Notes: generated by a model not told the origin, from the sequence alone. A stretch of 54,653 bases of DNA from CAZCDS01 sp964497585 (GCA_964497585.1 CAZCDS010000043.1:1-54653), one strand, 5' to 3'. Positions 27,867 through 37,904 are shown, numbered from the stretch's first letter. Translations and numbers: made by a program.

Positions 27867-29464
27867 AAAAGCCAATTCCTTTTCATCCTCTTCTTTTTGC
27901 ACTACATCCCGTCCTATTTCTTTATGCCCAGAACATTGATATTCTCCGCGTCGGACAGATTTTCCCTGCCACCATACTGATCTTCTCCGCTACCGTGAGT
28001 GCGTGGTTAATACTATCAGTCTGCTTGAGAGATATATCTCGCTCTGCCCTCATAGTATCGATCTCCCTACTAGCTTTCTTTTCATATGGCCACTTCATCA
28101 ATCCCCACACTGGGGTGCTCTTTGGGACCATCACTATAGCGAAACAGAGGTATCCTCTCATGCTCCTCGTATTTTGTGTGGGGAGCTGCTCTTATCTGAT
28201 AATTCGCGCACGGAACCGGGTCGTTACCATTACCAAGCTGTTTAACGTCGCTGGGCTCCTGCTTGTCATATTTCCAATGTCCATCCTTCTCTCCACAACT
28301 CTAACCGAGCAGACGCCGGCCGCCAGGCTGCAGCTCGTATCGCCTGTGCCTCGGTCCTCAGCGACGCACGCTACTACAGAACGACCAAACATTTTCTATG
28401 TAATTCTGGATGCATACGGCCGCGCAGACGTGCTGCGCGCCTTTTACGGCCTACAGACGCAGGACTTTCTTTCTCAACTTAATAAGAGGGACTTCTATAT
28501 AGCCGACCTGAGTTTTGCCAACTATTGTCAGACCAGCTTGTCCCTCGCCTCTTCTTTGAACCTGACTTACCTGGATGCTATTGCCAGAAAAATGGGGAAG
28601 GAATCCGCGAACAAGAAACCCTTGATATCAATGATTCAGTCTAGCTATGCGACTAAGTTTCTCAAGGCACAGGGGTACAGATTTGTTTTTTTTGATTCAG
28701 GGTCCATGTGGACCAACACCAGGAATGCTGACATCTACATGACGCCGAGCACCTCGTTGAGCGAGTTTGAGAACCAACTCCTGGACTTCACCCCCTTACC
28801 TGTCTTGTTTTCAAAGCTAGGCCAACTTGGTTTATGGGAACTGGGGAGGGTTCAGTACGAAATCCATAGGAGGCTCATACTTTATCCGTTCGCCAATTTG
28901 CCAAAAGTAGCCAAGTATCCTTTTCCTGTTTTCGTTATTGCTCATATCTTGGCACCCCACGTTCCATTTATTTTTGGAGAGAACGGCGAGCGAGTCAATT
29001 TAGATAAGTCCCCTACCCAGGACGAGCCGACTTGGCTGAAGGACAGGGCAGGGTACAGAAAGGGATACGCGCGACAAATTCGCTTCGTGAACAGGAAGGT
29101 ACTAGAATTGGTGGATCGATTGATTGCCAATTCATCGATCCCTCCCATAATCTTGATCCAAGGGGATCATGGACCGTCTCTCAATTCCTCTGACACACGG
29201 GGCAAACGACACCCTGGAGCCTTCTGGCTGGAAAAGATGGCAATATTGAATGCCTATCATCTCCCCGGAACGGCGAAGAAGAAGCTTTACAGAAGCATTT
29301 CCCCTGTTAACAGCTTTCGAGTGATATTCAACGGTTATTTTGGCACAAGTTTTCCGTTGTTGGACGATCGATCTTACGGGTCAAAATGGCATAAACCCTA
29401 CGACTTTCATGACGTTACCAATATCGTCAGAAGCATGCAAGATGCGATTCCTTTTCAGAAATGA
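27863..29464 (+). CDS. Membrane-anchored alkaline-phosphatase-superfamily (sulfatase-like/phosphotransferase) protein
   Basis: A 533-residue protein overlapping the previous gene by four bases (ATGA). About four to five hydrophobic helices in residues 8-150 precede a large extracytoplasmic domain starting ERPNIFYVILDAYGR. Metal-site features are D in VILDAYG, IQGDHGPS and the LAPHVPF histidine. The nucleophile position reads NYCQT224SLSLASS, with Thr/Ser instead of the C/S-x-P-x-R of true sulfatases. This pattern suits phosphoethanolamine- or phosphoglycerol-transferase-like enzymes acting on surface glycans outside the membrane. Confidence 0.82.
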   Translation: MKKPIPFHPLLFALHPVLFLYAQNIDILRVGQIFPATILIFSATVSAWLILSVCLRDISRSALIVSISLLAFFSYGHFINPHTGVLFGTITIAKQRYPLMLLVFCVGSCSYLIIRARNRVVTITKLFNVAGLLLVIFPMSILLSTTLTEQTPAARLQLVSPVPRSSATHATTERPNIFYVILDAYGRADVLRAFYGLQTQDFLSQLNKRDFYIADLSFANYCQTSLSLASSLNLTYLDAIARKMGKESANKKPLISMIQSSYATKFLKAQGYRFVFFDSGSMWTNTRNADIYMTPSTSLSEFENQLLDFTPLPVLFSKLGQLGLWELGRVQYEIHRRLILYPFANLPKVAKYPFPVFVIAHILAPHVPFIFGENGERVNLDKSPTQDEPTWLKDRAGYRKGYARQIRFVNRKVLELVDRLIANSSIPPIILIQGDHGPSLNSSDTRGKRHPGAFWLEKMAILNAYHLPGTAKKKLYRSISPVNSFRVIFNGYFGTSFPLLDDRSYGSKWHKPYDFHDVTNIVRSMQDAIPFQK

Positions 29465-29525
29465 GGTGCCGCGATTCCATCCGGCGGTCGGAAGGCCTCA
29501 GTTCGCTCAGACAGGATTTGCATAG

Positions 29526-30530
29526 AACCAGTAGGCCGCAGTTCAAGGTCAATCCACAGAATAAACGGAGGCTTTCCGAGGAAATGAGGGCGAAGGCCCC
29601 CATTCCGACCCCGCCTTCCCTCCCAATTGCACGAGGTGCTGCTATTTAGGACGCCATCGCGGGCCGGAATTCTTCGCGATAGATTTCCCTGAATGGGACT
29701 GGGAGGATGTGGAGCAGATTGCAGAGGAGTTCTTTCCCACATGCAGGCTCACCCGGAGTGCGCTGCTGGGTGAACCGCTGCCGTCCAAAGAGTTCAAGCG
29801 GCTCATGGAATCTATTGCCGGTTCGGAGGCTACTGCCGGCCGACGACGAACGGGTCACTCCTCACGGAGGCCAGGCTGAAAATAATGAATGGAGTGGTGG
29901 ACGGGCTGAAGTGCAGTTTTAACGGGCATACGCCGGAGCTGTGCGCGAAGCTTCACCTCAGCAACACCTTCGCTGTAGTGGTCGAGCACCTCAAGCGATT
30001 TTACCAGGCCCGGCGGTTCATGGATCCTTGTCCCAGCTTCCGCACGGGCATGGTCTTGATAAGGAGTAGCATCAACTTCCTGAAGAATTATGCAAATTTC
30101 GTCTTCCAGGAGATCGGTATGGATGAGATGGAGATGATGGCTTTGAGCTCCGCTTACGATGCCATGGTCGATGAATTCTACTGGGATCTCTCGGACACGG
30201 TAAATGATCGTATCGACGGGCTGGTGGAGCACTGGATAGAGCGGAAATACCGGCTCCGGCTCCCCTTCGTCCGGATGCCTCGGAGGGACGGCACATGGAA
30301 CGATCCCACAGGCCATGAGCTGGCCCGGGAGACAGCGTCCTGTCAGCCCGACGCGAACAATAACGGGCACGAGAGGTACTCCGAAGACGTTCGAACGGGA
30401 GACATTTTCGGCAATCGATAGACTCTCGAGAAGGGGTACGTCTGCGGCAACGAGATGCAGATCAGTAGAATCATTGGCGACGACGGTTCCATGGTCAGCA
30501 TTTGTCCGAGCTTCAACCGACCTTTTTCAA
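29526..30530 (+). pseudogene. Radical SAM protein, dead paralogue of the two downstream copies
   Basis: Compared with the gene at 32597, the order of conserved pieces is kept: RAKAPIPT, FPEWDWEDVEQIAEEFFPTC, GVVDGLKCSFNGHTPEL, FVFQEIGMDEMEMMAL, MVDEFYWDLSDTVN, GDIFGNR. The CX3CX2C segment that would bind the 4Fe-4S cluster is deleted around 29625-29650. There are frame changes before 29885, a TAG at 30419-30421 replaces Gln, and the C-terminal cysteine region is missing after 30530. It is inactive. Confidence 0.9.
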
Positions 30531-30590
30531 GCCCCCGTGGAGGTAGTGGCTAAGGTAAAGGCCATGCGCCTTGGGAAGGATTTTCGGCTT

Positions 30591-32174
30591 ATGAAGGTTC
30601 TGGCTTGCGGTACTGGGTATAACACCTTGAGTGTGGAACGACTATGCCTGGAGCGAGGAGTGGAAATCGTTGGTTACGTGGACTTCGGAGACATTGGCCC
30701 GCTCGATGAGACAACGTCGTCTGGTGAAGCGCCACTGGCGTTCTCGCTCCTCAGGCGCGTGTACGAGACCTTCGGGCCCAGGGGCCAGGCACTTTGTCGA
30801 AGGTTGGCCGGACTGGTTCGGGTACCAGCCATGCAGAACGTGACCATTCCTCCCTGTTACCTTTTTCCTGAGCGCTTGGAGGGAAAGCGAATTGTCTCGT
30901 TCGCACAGGTGCAAGAAGTGGAATTCGACTATATCCTTATCGCGTACCCGTTCTATGAAAAGTTTAGGAACAAATTGGTACGGCTGGGTGTGCGCAACTC
31001 GAAAATACTGTCTCTGTGGGCCGAACAGGAGAAGTGCCTGGAACGGCTCGGAGAGGTGAGGTACTTCTTGGGCCGCAGGATATCTTATCAGGACGGGAAG
31101 CCTCGCAGATGCTACCATCTGTGGCCGCTGCGAGGCAAAATAGTGAACGACGTCTCCTGCCCTGTTCCTCTCGAGGACCAACGTAGCCTCGTGAAAACCC
31201 TGCTGAGGTCGTGTAAGGCGGCAATAAAGGACATTCGAGACGCTTCACCTTTGTATCGAGCCGGTTTTAACTGGAACGTCGTCCTCAGGTCGACTAGGGG
31301 CAATCTCTGGGACCTCGTGGAGCGAGAGGATGTGGAGGCAGTGACAGCGCTGCTAAACTCTTGCCTAAGGAACTGCCTTTCTGAAGACATGTACGGTGGA
31401 GAGCAAGCGTATCTAGACTTTAAGCATCTCTCACTTCAAGAGTGTGGTAAGCGAATGAAACAGTGCTTTGATGCATGGACGTATACTCTCGGGGTAGAGC
31501 CAGAGATCCGGGAATTGGGCCTTCCTCCGATTGGCAACCCTTATGGGATTGATATTGCCGGTGCTACCGTATGGGCAAATTGTTTTTATAATCATTATAG
31601 GTCAGTATTCGTCACGCGGCTGCTGCAGGGGCTTCAACGGCCGGTAGTGGCTGAGATTGGAGGCGGAGTCGGTCTTTTTGCCTACTACCTGTACAAACGC
31701 ACCGACAGCCTCTGTTATTTGGATTTCGATCTTCCCGAGAATCTCCTCGTGGAGTCTTACTATCTGTCCTTGGCTTTTCCCGAGAAGAGAATACTATATT
31801 ACCAGGATAGCACCCTCGAGCTGGATCGATCGGTTTTGGAAGCTTACGACATCATTCTCATGCCCAATTTTATGCTTCCCAATTTAGCCGATTCATCTGC
31901 TGACATGTTCGTAAATACCGTGAGCCTGTCGGAGATGGATTACGAGACTATTTCGGCCTACCTGGCCGAAATCGGAAGAACGTGTATGTCTTATTTTTAC
32001 TCCGAAAATTTGGCCGATTTCAACTATTCCTACAAGAGTTATCCTTCTGATTTCTTCCCTATACCAGATGACTTTGAGGTGATCATGACTGCTGCTTCGA
32101 GATGGCCCCACTTCTCATTTTTTTCTCGTGACCATATGTACGTAGAGACGCTTTACGGGCGCAAACCGGTCTGA
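30591..32174 (+). CDS. Putative sugar O-methyltransferase with N-terminal Rossmann-like domain
   Basis: A 527-residue protein. The start ATG 30591 (MKVLACGTGYNTLSVE) was chosen because family-like sequence begins there and GGGAAGGA lies upstream; ATG 30564 is possible. Residues 1-125 form a nucleotide-binding-like domain (VEIVGYVD, then FDYILIAYPFYEKFRNKL). The C-terminal half carries VVAEIGGGVGLFAYYLY, a SAM-binding motif typical of bacterial 'putative sugar O-methyltransferase' proteins, followed by CYLDFDLPENLL. It is likely to methylate the glycan or a precursor. Confidence 0.8.
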   Translation: MKVLACGTGYNTLSVERLCLERGVEIVGYVDFGDIGPLDETTSSGEAPLAFSLLRRVYETFGPRGQALCRRLAGLVRVPAMQNVTIPPCYLFPERLEGKRIVSFAQVQEVEFDYILIAYPFYEKFRNKLVRLGVRNSKILSLWAEQEKCLERLGEVRYFLGRRISYQDGKPRRCYHLWPLRGKIVNDVSCPVPLEDQRSLVKTLLRSCKAAIKDIRDASPLYRAGFNWNVVLRSTRGNLWDLVEREDVEAVTALLNSCLRNCLSEDMYGGEQAYLDFKHLSLQECGKRMKQCFDAWTYTLGVEPEIRELGLPPIGNPYGIDIAGATVWANCFYNHYRSVFVTRLLQGLQRPVVAEIGGGVGLFAYYLYKRTDSLCYLDFDLPENLLVESYYLSLAFPEKRILYYQDSTLELDRSVLEAYDIILMPNFMLPNLADSSADMFVNTVSLSEMDYETISAYLAEIGRTCMSYFYSENLADFNYSYKSYPSDFFPIPDDFEVIMTAASRWPHFSFFSRDHMYVETLYGRKPV

Positions 32175-32596
32175 GCTTTTCGGTATTCACGGACGTCAAC
32201 GCCGTGATCAGTTCAGCACAAGCAAGATTGGGGCTGTCAAGAAAATAGGATGCCATTGCTGGTTCCTCCGGACGTCTTCGCCACCAGGCCAGTACAACTC
32301 AATAACAAAGAAGCGAGCAAGCTGATGTCACCGAGCCACTACAAAGCTTTTGACACTGGCTTGTTAGCGCCCTCGCCCCCAAACAAAGCTGGCAAAACCC
32401 CGCAACGGCTTCCAACCACCCTATATCCAGGCCTTTCCATCGGATACGCATGTCGATTGCAGGAGGAATTTCGCGCTGAACGGAAACTCGACCCGTCAGG
32501 AGGCACACTGTAGGAAGGAGGGCTGACTCTGTTCCTATCTCGCAACAGTTCAGTTGTTTGTTGAACTTGCATATCCTTTCTGAACTGGAAAGCTAT
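32175..32596. other. Spacer before the radical SAM pair
   Basis: About 420 bp. No gene was recognised on either strand. An AGGAAGG-rich stretch at 32512-32520 lies too far upstream to serve the start at 32597. Confidence 0.5.
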
Positions 32597-33880
32597 ATGG
32601 CCAGACCCTATATTGCACTCAAGCAAGAGAACGAAACGCGCCTTCTTGCGGAGATCAAGGCGAAGAACCCCATTCTGACCGCCTTCCCTCCTCGGTGTCC
32701 CTTTGAGCTGTCCTGGAGATGCAATTACAACTGCAAGAAGTGCTCCTATTCAAGACTCCATCGCGGGCCGGAATTCTCCGCCGGAGATTTCCCTGAATGG
32801 GACTGGGACGACGTAGAGAGAATTGCCGAAGAGTTCTTTCCCACATGCCGGCTGACACAGAGCACCCTGCTGGGCGAGCCCGTGCTCTCCAAAGAGTTCA
32901 ACCGCCTCATGCAACTCTATCACCGCTACGGCGTGTACTACCGGCCGACGACAAACGGCTCTCTTCTTACCGAAAACAAACTAGACATGATGAACGAGGT
33001 CGTGGATTGGCTTAAGTGCAGTTTCGACGGGCATACACCGGAACTCTACAGTAAGCTTCACCTTAACAACAACTTTGGCCTGGTTGTCCAGAATCTTCAG
33101 CGATTTTCCGAGGCCCGACGATTCATGTCCCCCTACCCCTGGTTTCGCATCGGCATGGTTCTCATGCGCAGCAATCCAGACTACTTGAAAGATTACTCAG
33201 ACTTCGTTTTCCAGGAGATCGGCGTGGATGAGATGGAGATCATGGCCTTGAACTTCGCCAACAACGCTATGGTCGATGAATTCTATTGGGATATCTCCGA
33301 CACGGTGAACCAACGTATCGACGAACTGGTAGACCACTGCATCGAGCGAAAGTACCGGCTCAGGCTCCCCTTCGCACGTATGCCGCGACAGGACGGTTCA
33401 TGGAGCGGCCCTACAGGCCATGAGCGAGCCGCTCAAATCGCAGCCTGTCAGCCGGATGCCGACAACAGCGGATACGAGAAATACTCCGAGGACATCCGAA
33501 AGGGAGACATATTCGGTAACAGGCAGACCCTGGAAAAGGGATACGTTTGGAGCAACGAGATGCGGATCAGCAGAATCAAGGGTGACCATGGCGCCCGGGT
33601 CGGGGTTTGTCCTAGCTTTAACCGACCCTTCTTCAAGCCTCCGACGAGAGAACTGGACGGTCGGGATTGGATCAAGGTTGAAGGTTGCGGGAGCTGTTCC
33701 ACGTACGTATTCGGCAACCTTAAGGAGCAGACTTTCAAAGAGATCTACAAGTCTCCCCTCTATCAAGAGGTTCGTCGGTTTCTCTACGATAGATACGATC
33801 AGCCGAGAGACCGATGGATGATCCCCTGCCGAAACTGCCTTTGCGTCTCTGAGAAAGAAGATGCTGAGATCCTAAGTTGA
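32597..33880 (+). CDS. Radical SAM protein with SPASM-like C-terminus (copy 1)
   Basis: A 427-residue radical SAM enzyme. C42, C46 and C49 (CNYNCKKC, CX3CX2C) bind the SAM-liganding 4Fe-4S cluster. C-terminal cysteines in CGSCSTYVFGN and PCRNCLC suggest a SPASM/twitch-type auxiliary cluster. The start ATG 32597 matches the start of the paralogue at 33992 (MxRPYxxLKxEN). Such enzymes in glycan loci can epimerise, dehydrogenate or rearrange sugars, but the reaction cannot be told from sequence. It lies 111 bp before its paralogue and 2 kb after the dead copy. Confidence 0.88.
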   Translation: MARPYIALKQENETRLLAEIKAKNPILTAFPPRCPFELSWRCNYNCKKCSYSRLHRGPEFSAGDFPEWDWDDVERIAEEFFPTCRLTQSTLLGEPVLSKEFNRLMQLYHRYGVYYRPTTNGSLLTENKLDMMNEVVDWLKCSFDGHTPELYSKLHLNNNFGLVVQNLQRFSEARRFMSPYPWFRIGMVLMRSNPDYLKDYSDFVFQEIGVDEMEIMALNFANNAMVDEFYWDISDTVNQRIDELVDHCIERKYRLRLPFARMPRQDGSWSGPTGHERAAQIAACQPDADNSGYEKYSEDIRKGDIFGNRQTLEKGYVWSNEMRISRIKGDHGARVGVCPSFNRPFFKPPTRELDGRDWIKVEGCGSCSTYVFGNLKEQTFKEIYKSPLYQEVRRFLYDRYDQPRDRWMIPCRNCLCVSEKEDAEILS

Positions 33881-33991
33881 TTCCGATGTGATTACTGGCA
33901 GAGAAACGATCCATCTCGATGAATTGAACCGCCGCAGCCGTCTTTCAGACAGCGCTCTGGGACCAAAAGCCAAACGGAGGTAATACTTCCA

Positions 33992-35461
33992 ATGGAACGG
34001 CCCTATCTGAAATTAAAGGAAGAGAACGAGAAGCGTCTCCTTGAAGAGATCAAAGCCAAGAAGTTGGTGCTCACGGCTTTTCCTCCGCGTTGTACCTTCG
34101 AACTCTCCTGGAAGTGCAACTACTACTGCAAGAAATGCGGTTACTCCAGGTTGCAGCGCGGGCCGGATTTTTCCGCGGCCAACTTCCCGGAGTGGGAATG
34201 GGATATCGTGGAAAGGATGGCTGAAGAAGTCTTTCCCGCCATGCGCTACACGGAGAGTACCTTGTTGGGCGAGCCCTTCTTGCCCTCTCATTTCAAGAAA
34301 TTGATGGAACTCTACCGGAAGTACGGCGTCTATTATAGGCCCACGACCAACGCTTCGCTCTTGACCGATGAGAAGATAGAACTGATCTCCGGGGTGACCG
34401 ACTGGCTCAAATGCAGCTTCGATGCTCACAATGACGGGATCTACCGCAAGCTCTATTTGAACGACAACTTCAACCGAGTTGTCAAGAACCTGAAGAACTT
34501 TTCCAGATCCAGGGAGCATATGGATCCCTATCCCTGGTTCCGTGTGGGTCTTGTCCTGATGAGGAACAATCTGTTTCACCTCAAAGAATACGCGGATTTC
34601 GTGTTCGGAGAGTTAGGCGTGGACGACATGGAGATCATGTGTCTGAACTACTCCAATGAACCGATGGTAGACGAGTTCTACTGGGATATTCCTGACAGGG
34701 TGAACCTAATCCTGGATGAACTCGTTGAGCACTGTATCAAGAATAAGTTCAGGCTGCGGCTCGCCTTCACGAGGATGCCGAGAAGAGACGGCAGTTGGAC
34801 GGATCAGACCTCGGTAGAACGCTCCGCGGAGATTGCTGCCACCCAGCCTAGAGCCGATAACGCCGGATATGAGAAATACTCGGAAGAAGTGCGCGTTGGA
34901 GATATCTTTGGCAACAGAGAGCAACTCGAAGACGGGTATGTCTGGAGCAACGACATGCGGATATCCCGCATCCAGGCCGATGACGGATCAACCATAGGCG
35001 TGTGTGAGTTTTTTACTCGTCCCTTTTTCAAGCCTCCTACCAAGGAGCTCGGTGAGGATTGGATCAAGTACGAAAGTTGCGGAAGCTGTTCCACCTTCGT
35101 CTTCGGCAATCTGAGAGAAACATCCTTCGGGGAGTTGTACAACTCAGAGATGATTCAGGACGTGCGCAAATTTCTCTACGAGAAGTATGACAGGCCCCGG
35201 GGGCAGTGGATGTTCCCCTGTAGGAACTGCCTTTGTGTTGACCAGATCTATAGCTTTGCCAGTAACGGAAGGCCCAACGTGGGAGTGCGATTCTTTCCCG
35301 GCGACGATCTTTACAGCTATCCCCGAAGGGACATTCGCAACCGGCTCATGAAAAGAGGCTGGGATTTCTTCAAGCAAAACGGCTTGGTCGCGACTACCAG
35401 GATGACCTACCGTTTCATCAAGGACCACTATTCAAATCTGAGCGCAAGCCATCCCGAATGA
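33992..35461 (+). CDS. Radical SAM protein with SPASM-like C-terminus (copy 2, extended tail)
   Basis: A 489-residue paralogue of the previous gene with the same C42/C46/C49 motif (CNYYCKKC), the same ESTLLGEP and MVDEFYWDI segments and the same C-terminal CGSCSTFVFGN/PCRNCLC cysteines. It differs by a tail of about 65 residues after the last cysteines. It starts at ATG 33992 with CGGAGG upstream. Retention of two intact diverged copies suggests different positions or sugars are acted on rather than simple redundancy. Confidence 0.88.
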   Translation: MERPYLKLKEENEKRLLEEIKAKKLVLTAFPPRCTFELSWKCNYYCKKCGYSRLQRGPDFSAANFPEWEWDIVERMAEEVFPAMRYTESTLLGEPFLPSHFKKLMELYRKYGVYYRPTTNASLLTDEKIELISGVTDWLKCSFDAHNDGIYRKLYLNDNFNRVVKNLKNFSRSREHMDPYPWFRVGLVLMRNNLFHLKEYADFVFGELGVDDMEIMCLNYSNEPMVDEFYWDIPDRVNLILDELVEHCIKNKFRLRLAFTRMPRRDGSWTDQTSVERSAEIAATQPRADNAGYEKYSEEVRVGDIFGNREQLEDGYVWSNDMRISRIQADDGSTIGVCEFFTRPFFKPPTKELGEDWIKYESCGSCSTFVFGNLRETSFGELYNSEMIQDVRKFLYEKYDRPRGQWMFPCRNCLCVDQIYSFASNGRPNVGVRFFPGDDLYSYPRRDIRNRLMKRGWDFFKQNGLVATTRMTYRFIKDHYSNLSASHPE

Positions 35462-35534
35462 GCATATCGGCGTCATGCACCGCGTACTCTCATGAGCCGT
35501 CGGTAGGCTGTTCTTGCTCTTGGGACTCGAAACA

Positions 35535-36842
35535 ATGAACAAAGTGCTGGTATTCTGTTCCGATGTTGTTCCCCTGGAAGGGTTGCCCACCTCCGGGGGT
35601 GGTTTGCGAAGCTGGCAGATAATTCAAGGTCTTGAAATGGAGGGATTCGAAGTCGTCTATTCAATGCCGCGCAACCGATTCCTCCGCAGGCAATTTGACA
35701 AAAAGATTCCCCAGGAGCATATTGACAGGCTTTGGGACGATTCCAATCAAGACCGGATCATCGAAAGAGTGAAGCCCGATGTCATCGTGTGCGTAAAGCC
35801 TGCCACGAGAAAATGGAGGAATAACCATGGGATTCCGGTCGCCGTTGACTTCCATGGACCGGATCTCATTGAATTCGAACAAATGGCCAAGTTTTTTCTT
35901 CCCACAGCGCGTTTCACTCTTGCCACCCGTAAACTGCAGAGCGTTTCCGTAGGAGACTTTTTCACTTGTGCGGGACGGAGACAACGGTACTATTTCATGG
36001 GGTTCTTGATGCTGGCAGGAGTGGACATCTCCGATCTGGAGATCCACTACATGCCCGTGGCCATGCCGGCCGAGATGCCAGAGCACGAACCGGATCTCGA
36101 GCGACGCCCAATCATATTCTCCGGCGGCTTTTATCCTTGGCTCAATCCCATGCCCGCGCTGCGGATACTGGCCGAGACGCTCAATGAGAATGGTGTCGGC
36201 TGCCTCGATATCTATGGTGGAAGCCACGAAACAAATCCTGAGGATAAGGCCGAATTCGAACGATTCCGAGAGGACATGTCTCGATATCCGTCCGTTGCTT
36301 TTCACGGTTTCGTGTCAAGAGCCGAACTGCTCGACCGTTATCGCACTGCCTATGTCGCGTTCGAACTCATGCCGCGCAATGCAGAGCGGGAGCTGGCTTT
36401 TACTACGCGGACGGTTGAGTATCTGTGGGCAGGGGTTCCTGTCATTTACAATGACTATGGAGAACTCACCGAGCTGATCCGAGACTATGATGCGGGGTGG
36501 CTTGTCTGCCCCACTGACCGAGCGGCAATCGCCGAAGTCATTAACCACGTTCAAAAGGATCCGGATGCAGTGCTTCGTGCGTCGCACAACGCTCGTCTCC
36601 TTGTCAAAGAGCACCTGGTGTACGAACGAGTGATCGGTCCATTGGCTGGGTTCTGTCGCAATCCCCGAGTCAGGAAGAGAGACACGGGCACCGATTTCCT
36701 GATCATTCCGTCTGAGAAAAAGGGATTCGGTTACATCGATCAACTCTATCTTCACTACAGAAGACTTCCCTTCAAAGATTTCGTCAAGGCACTCTTTACT
36801 GCGGCCTACGTTCTGGGAAGGAATAAGATAATCAACCGCTGA
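35535..36842 (+). CDS. Glycosyltransferase, GT4-like (GT-B fold)
   Basis: A 435-residue protein with a GT-B layout. The N-domain (MNKVLVFCSDVVPLEGLPTS, glycine-rich GGGLRSW) and the C-domain (IIFSGGFYPWLNPMPALRIL, then VEYLWAGVPVIYNDYGELTE) carry the donor-binding segments of GT4-type retaining glycosyltransferases. ATG 35535 was preferred over an in-frame upstream start because family-like sequence starts there. It adds a sugar to the lipid-linked chain on the cytoplasmic side. Donor and acceptor are unknown. Confidence 0.82.
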   Translation: MNKVLVFCSDVVPLEGLPTSGGGLRSWQIIQGLEMEGFEVVYSMPRNRFLRRQFDKKIPQEHIDRLWDDSNQDRIIERVKPDVIVCVKPATRKWRNNHGIPVAVDFHGPDLIEFEQMAKFFLPTARFTLATRKLQSVSVGDFFTCAGRRQRYYFMGFLMLAGVDISDLEIHYMPVAMPAEMPEHEPDLERRPIIFSGGFYPWLNPMPALRILAETLNENGVGCLDIYGGSHETNPEDKAEFERFREDMSRYPSVAFHGFVSRAELLDRYRTAYVAFELMPRNAERELAFTTRTVEYLWAGVPVIYNDYGELTELIRDYDAGWLVCPTDRAAIAEVINHVQKDPDAVLRASHNARLLVKEHLVYERVIGPLAGFCRNPRVRKRDTGTDFLIIPSEKKGFGYIDQLYLHYRRLPFKDFVKALFTAAYVLGRNKIINR

Positions 36843-36905
36843 CTTGGAATCTCCTGAGACATGCGAAACGATCGGTAATTCGCGCACAGGAAGAGGGAGT
36901 GAACC

Positions 36906-37904
36906 ATGGGCGTGACTAGTCTCGTTACAGGTGGCGCGGGATTTATGGGCTCTCACTTGGCCGATGAATTGATCAAGCTGAATCACAAAGTGGTTGTGCT
37001 CGACGATCTCAGTGGGGGATTCGAAGATAATGTCCCTGAGGGTGCCCATTTTGTTCGTGGATCCGTAACGGACCACAAGTTCCTTGACAAGTTGTTCCGT
37101 GACTGGGGTTTCGACTACGTCTACCACCTTGCCGCCTACGCTGCTGAAGGACTGAGTCATTTCATAAGAAGATTTAACTATCTCAACAACCTGGTAGGAT
37201 CAGTGAACCTAATTAACGCAGCGGTCAACTACCGGTGCAAATGCTTCGTGTTTACTTCCTCCATTGCCGTGTACGGAGCCGGACAACTGCCTATGACCGA
37301 GGACATGACTCCGGCCCCGGAGGATCCGTACGGTATCGCCAAATATGCGGTGGAGATGGATCTCGCGGTTGCCCACGAGATATTCGGCCTCGATTATGTG
37401 ATATTCCGGCCCCACAATGTCTACGGGGCGCGGCAGAATATTGGAGACAAGTACCGAAATGTGATCGGGATCTTTATCAATCAACTGATGCAAGGCTGGC
37501 CAATGACCGTCTTCGGCGACGGAGAGCAGACCCGTGCCTTTTCACACATATCCGATATTGCTCCCTCCATTGCCGCCAGTGTGGAACTCCCCGAAGCGCG
37601 AAATCAGGTCTTTAATGTGGGTGCGGACAAGCCATACAGCGTCAACTATCTTGCGCAGGCTGTTGCAAACGCAATGAATGTACCGTGCAACACGATCCAT
37701 CTCCTGCCGAGGAGTGAGGTAGTCCACGCCTTTTCAAGCCATGAAAAAGCCCAGAGGGTCTTCGGAGTTAGGAGTGCCGTATCTCTGGAAGAGGGAATCT
37801 CGAATATGGTTCAATGGGCCAAACAGGTCGGAGCTAGAACGAGCAGCGAATTCGGTGAGATTGAGATAGAGAGGAACCTCCCACCAAGTTGGGCCAAAAA
37901 ATAG
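36906..37904 (+). CDS. NAD-dependent epimerase/dehydratase (extended SDR, UDP-glucose 4-epimerase-like)
   Basis: A 332-residue extended short-chain dehydrogenase. TGGAGFMGSHLAD is the NAD-binding GxxGxxG, SSIAVYG carries the conserved Ser, and YGIAKYAVE is the catalytic Y-x3-K. VIFRPHNVYGARQN is typical of NDP-sugar 4-epimerases and dehydratases. It probably supplies an activated sugar to the neighbouring transferases. Epimerase versus dehydratase cannot be separated here. Confidence 0.9.
   Translation: MGVTSLVTGGAGFMGSHLADELIKLNHKVVVLDDLSGGFEDNVPEGAHFVRGSVTDHKFLDKLFRDWGFDYVYHLAAYAAEGLSHFIRRFNYLNNLVGSVNLINAAVNYRCKCFVFTSSIAVYGAGQLPMTEDMTPAPEDPYGIAKYAVEMDLAVAHEIFGLDYVIFRPHNVYGARQNIGDKYRNVIGIFINQLMQGWPMTVFGDGEQTRAFSHISDIAPSIAASVELPEARNQVFNVGADKPYSVNYLAQAVANAMNVPCNTIHLLPRSEVVHAFSSHEKAQRVFGVRSAVSLEEGISNMVQWAKQVGARTSSEFGEIEIERNLPPSWAKK

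Noticed and set aside
30315..30590. N-terminal extension of the sugar methyltransferase upstream of 30591
   Set aside because: This stretch overlaps the radical SAM pseudogene in another frame; family-like sequence begins at MKVLACGTGY.
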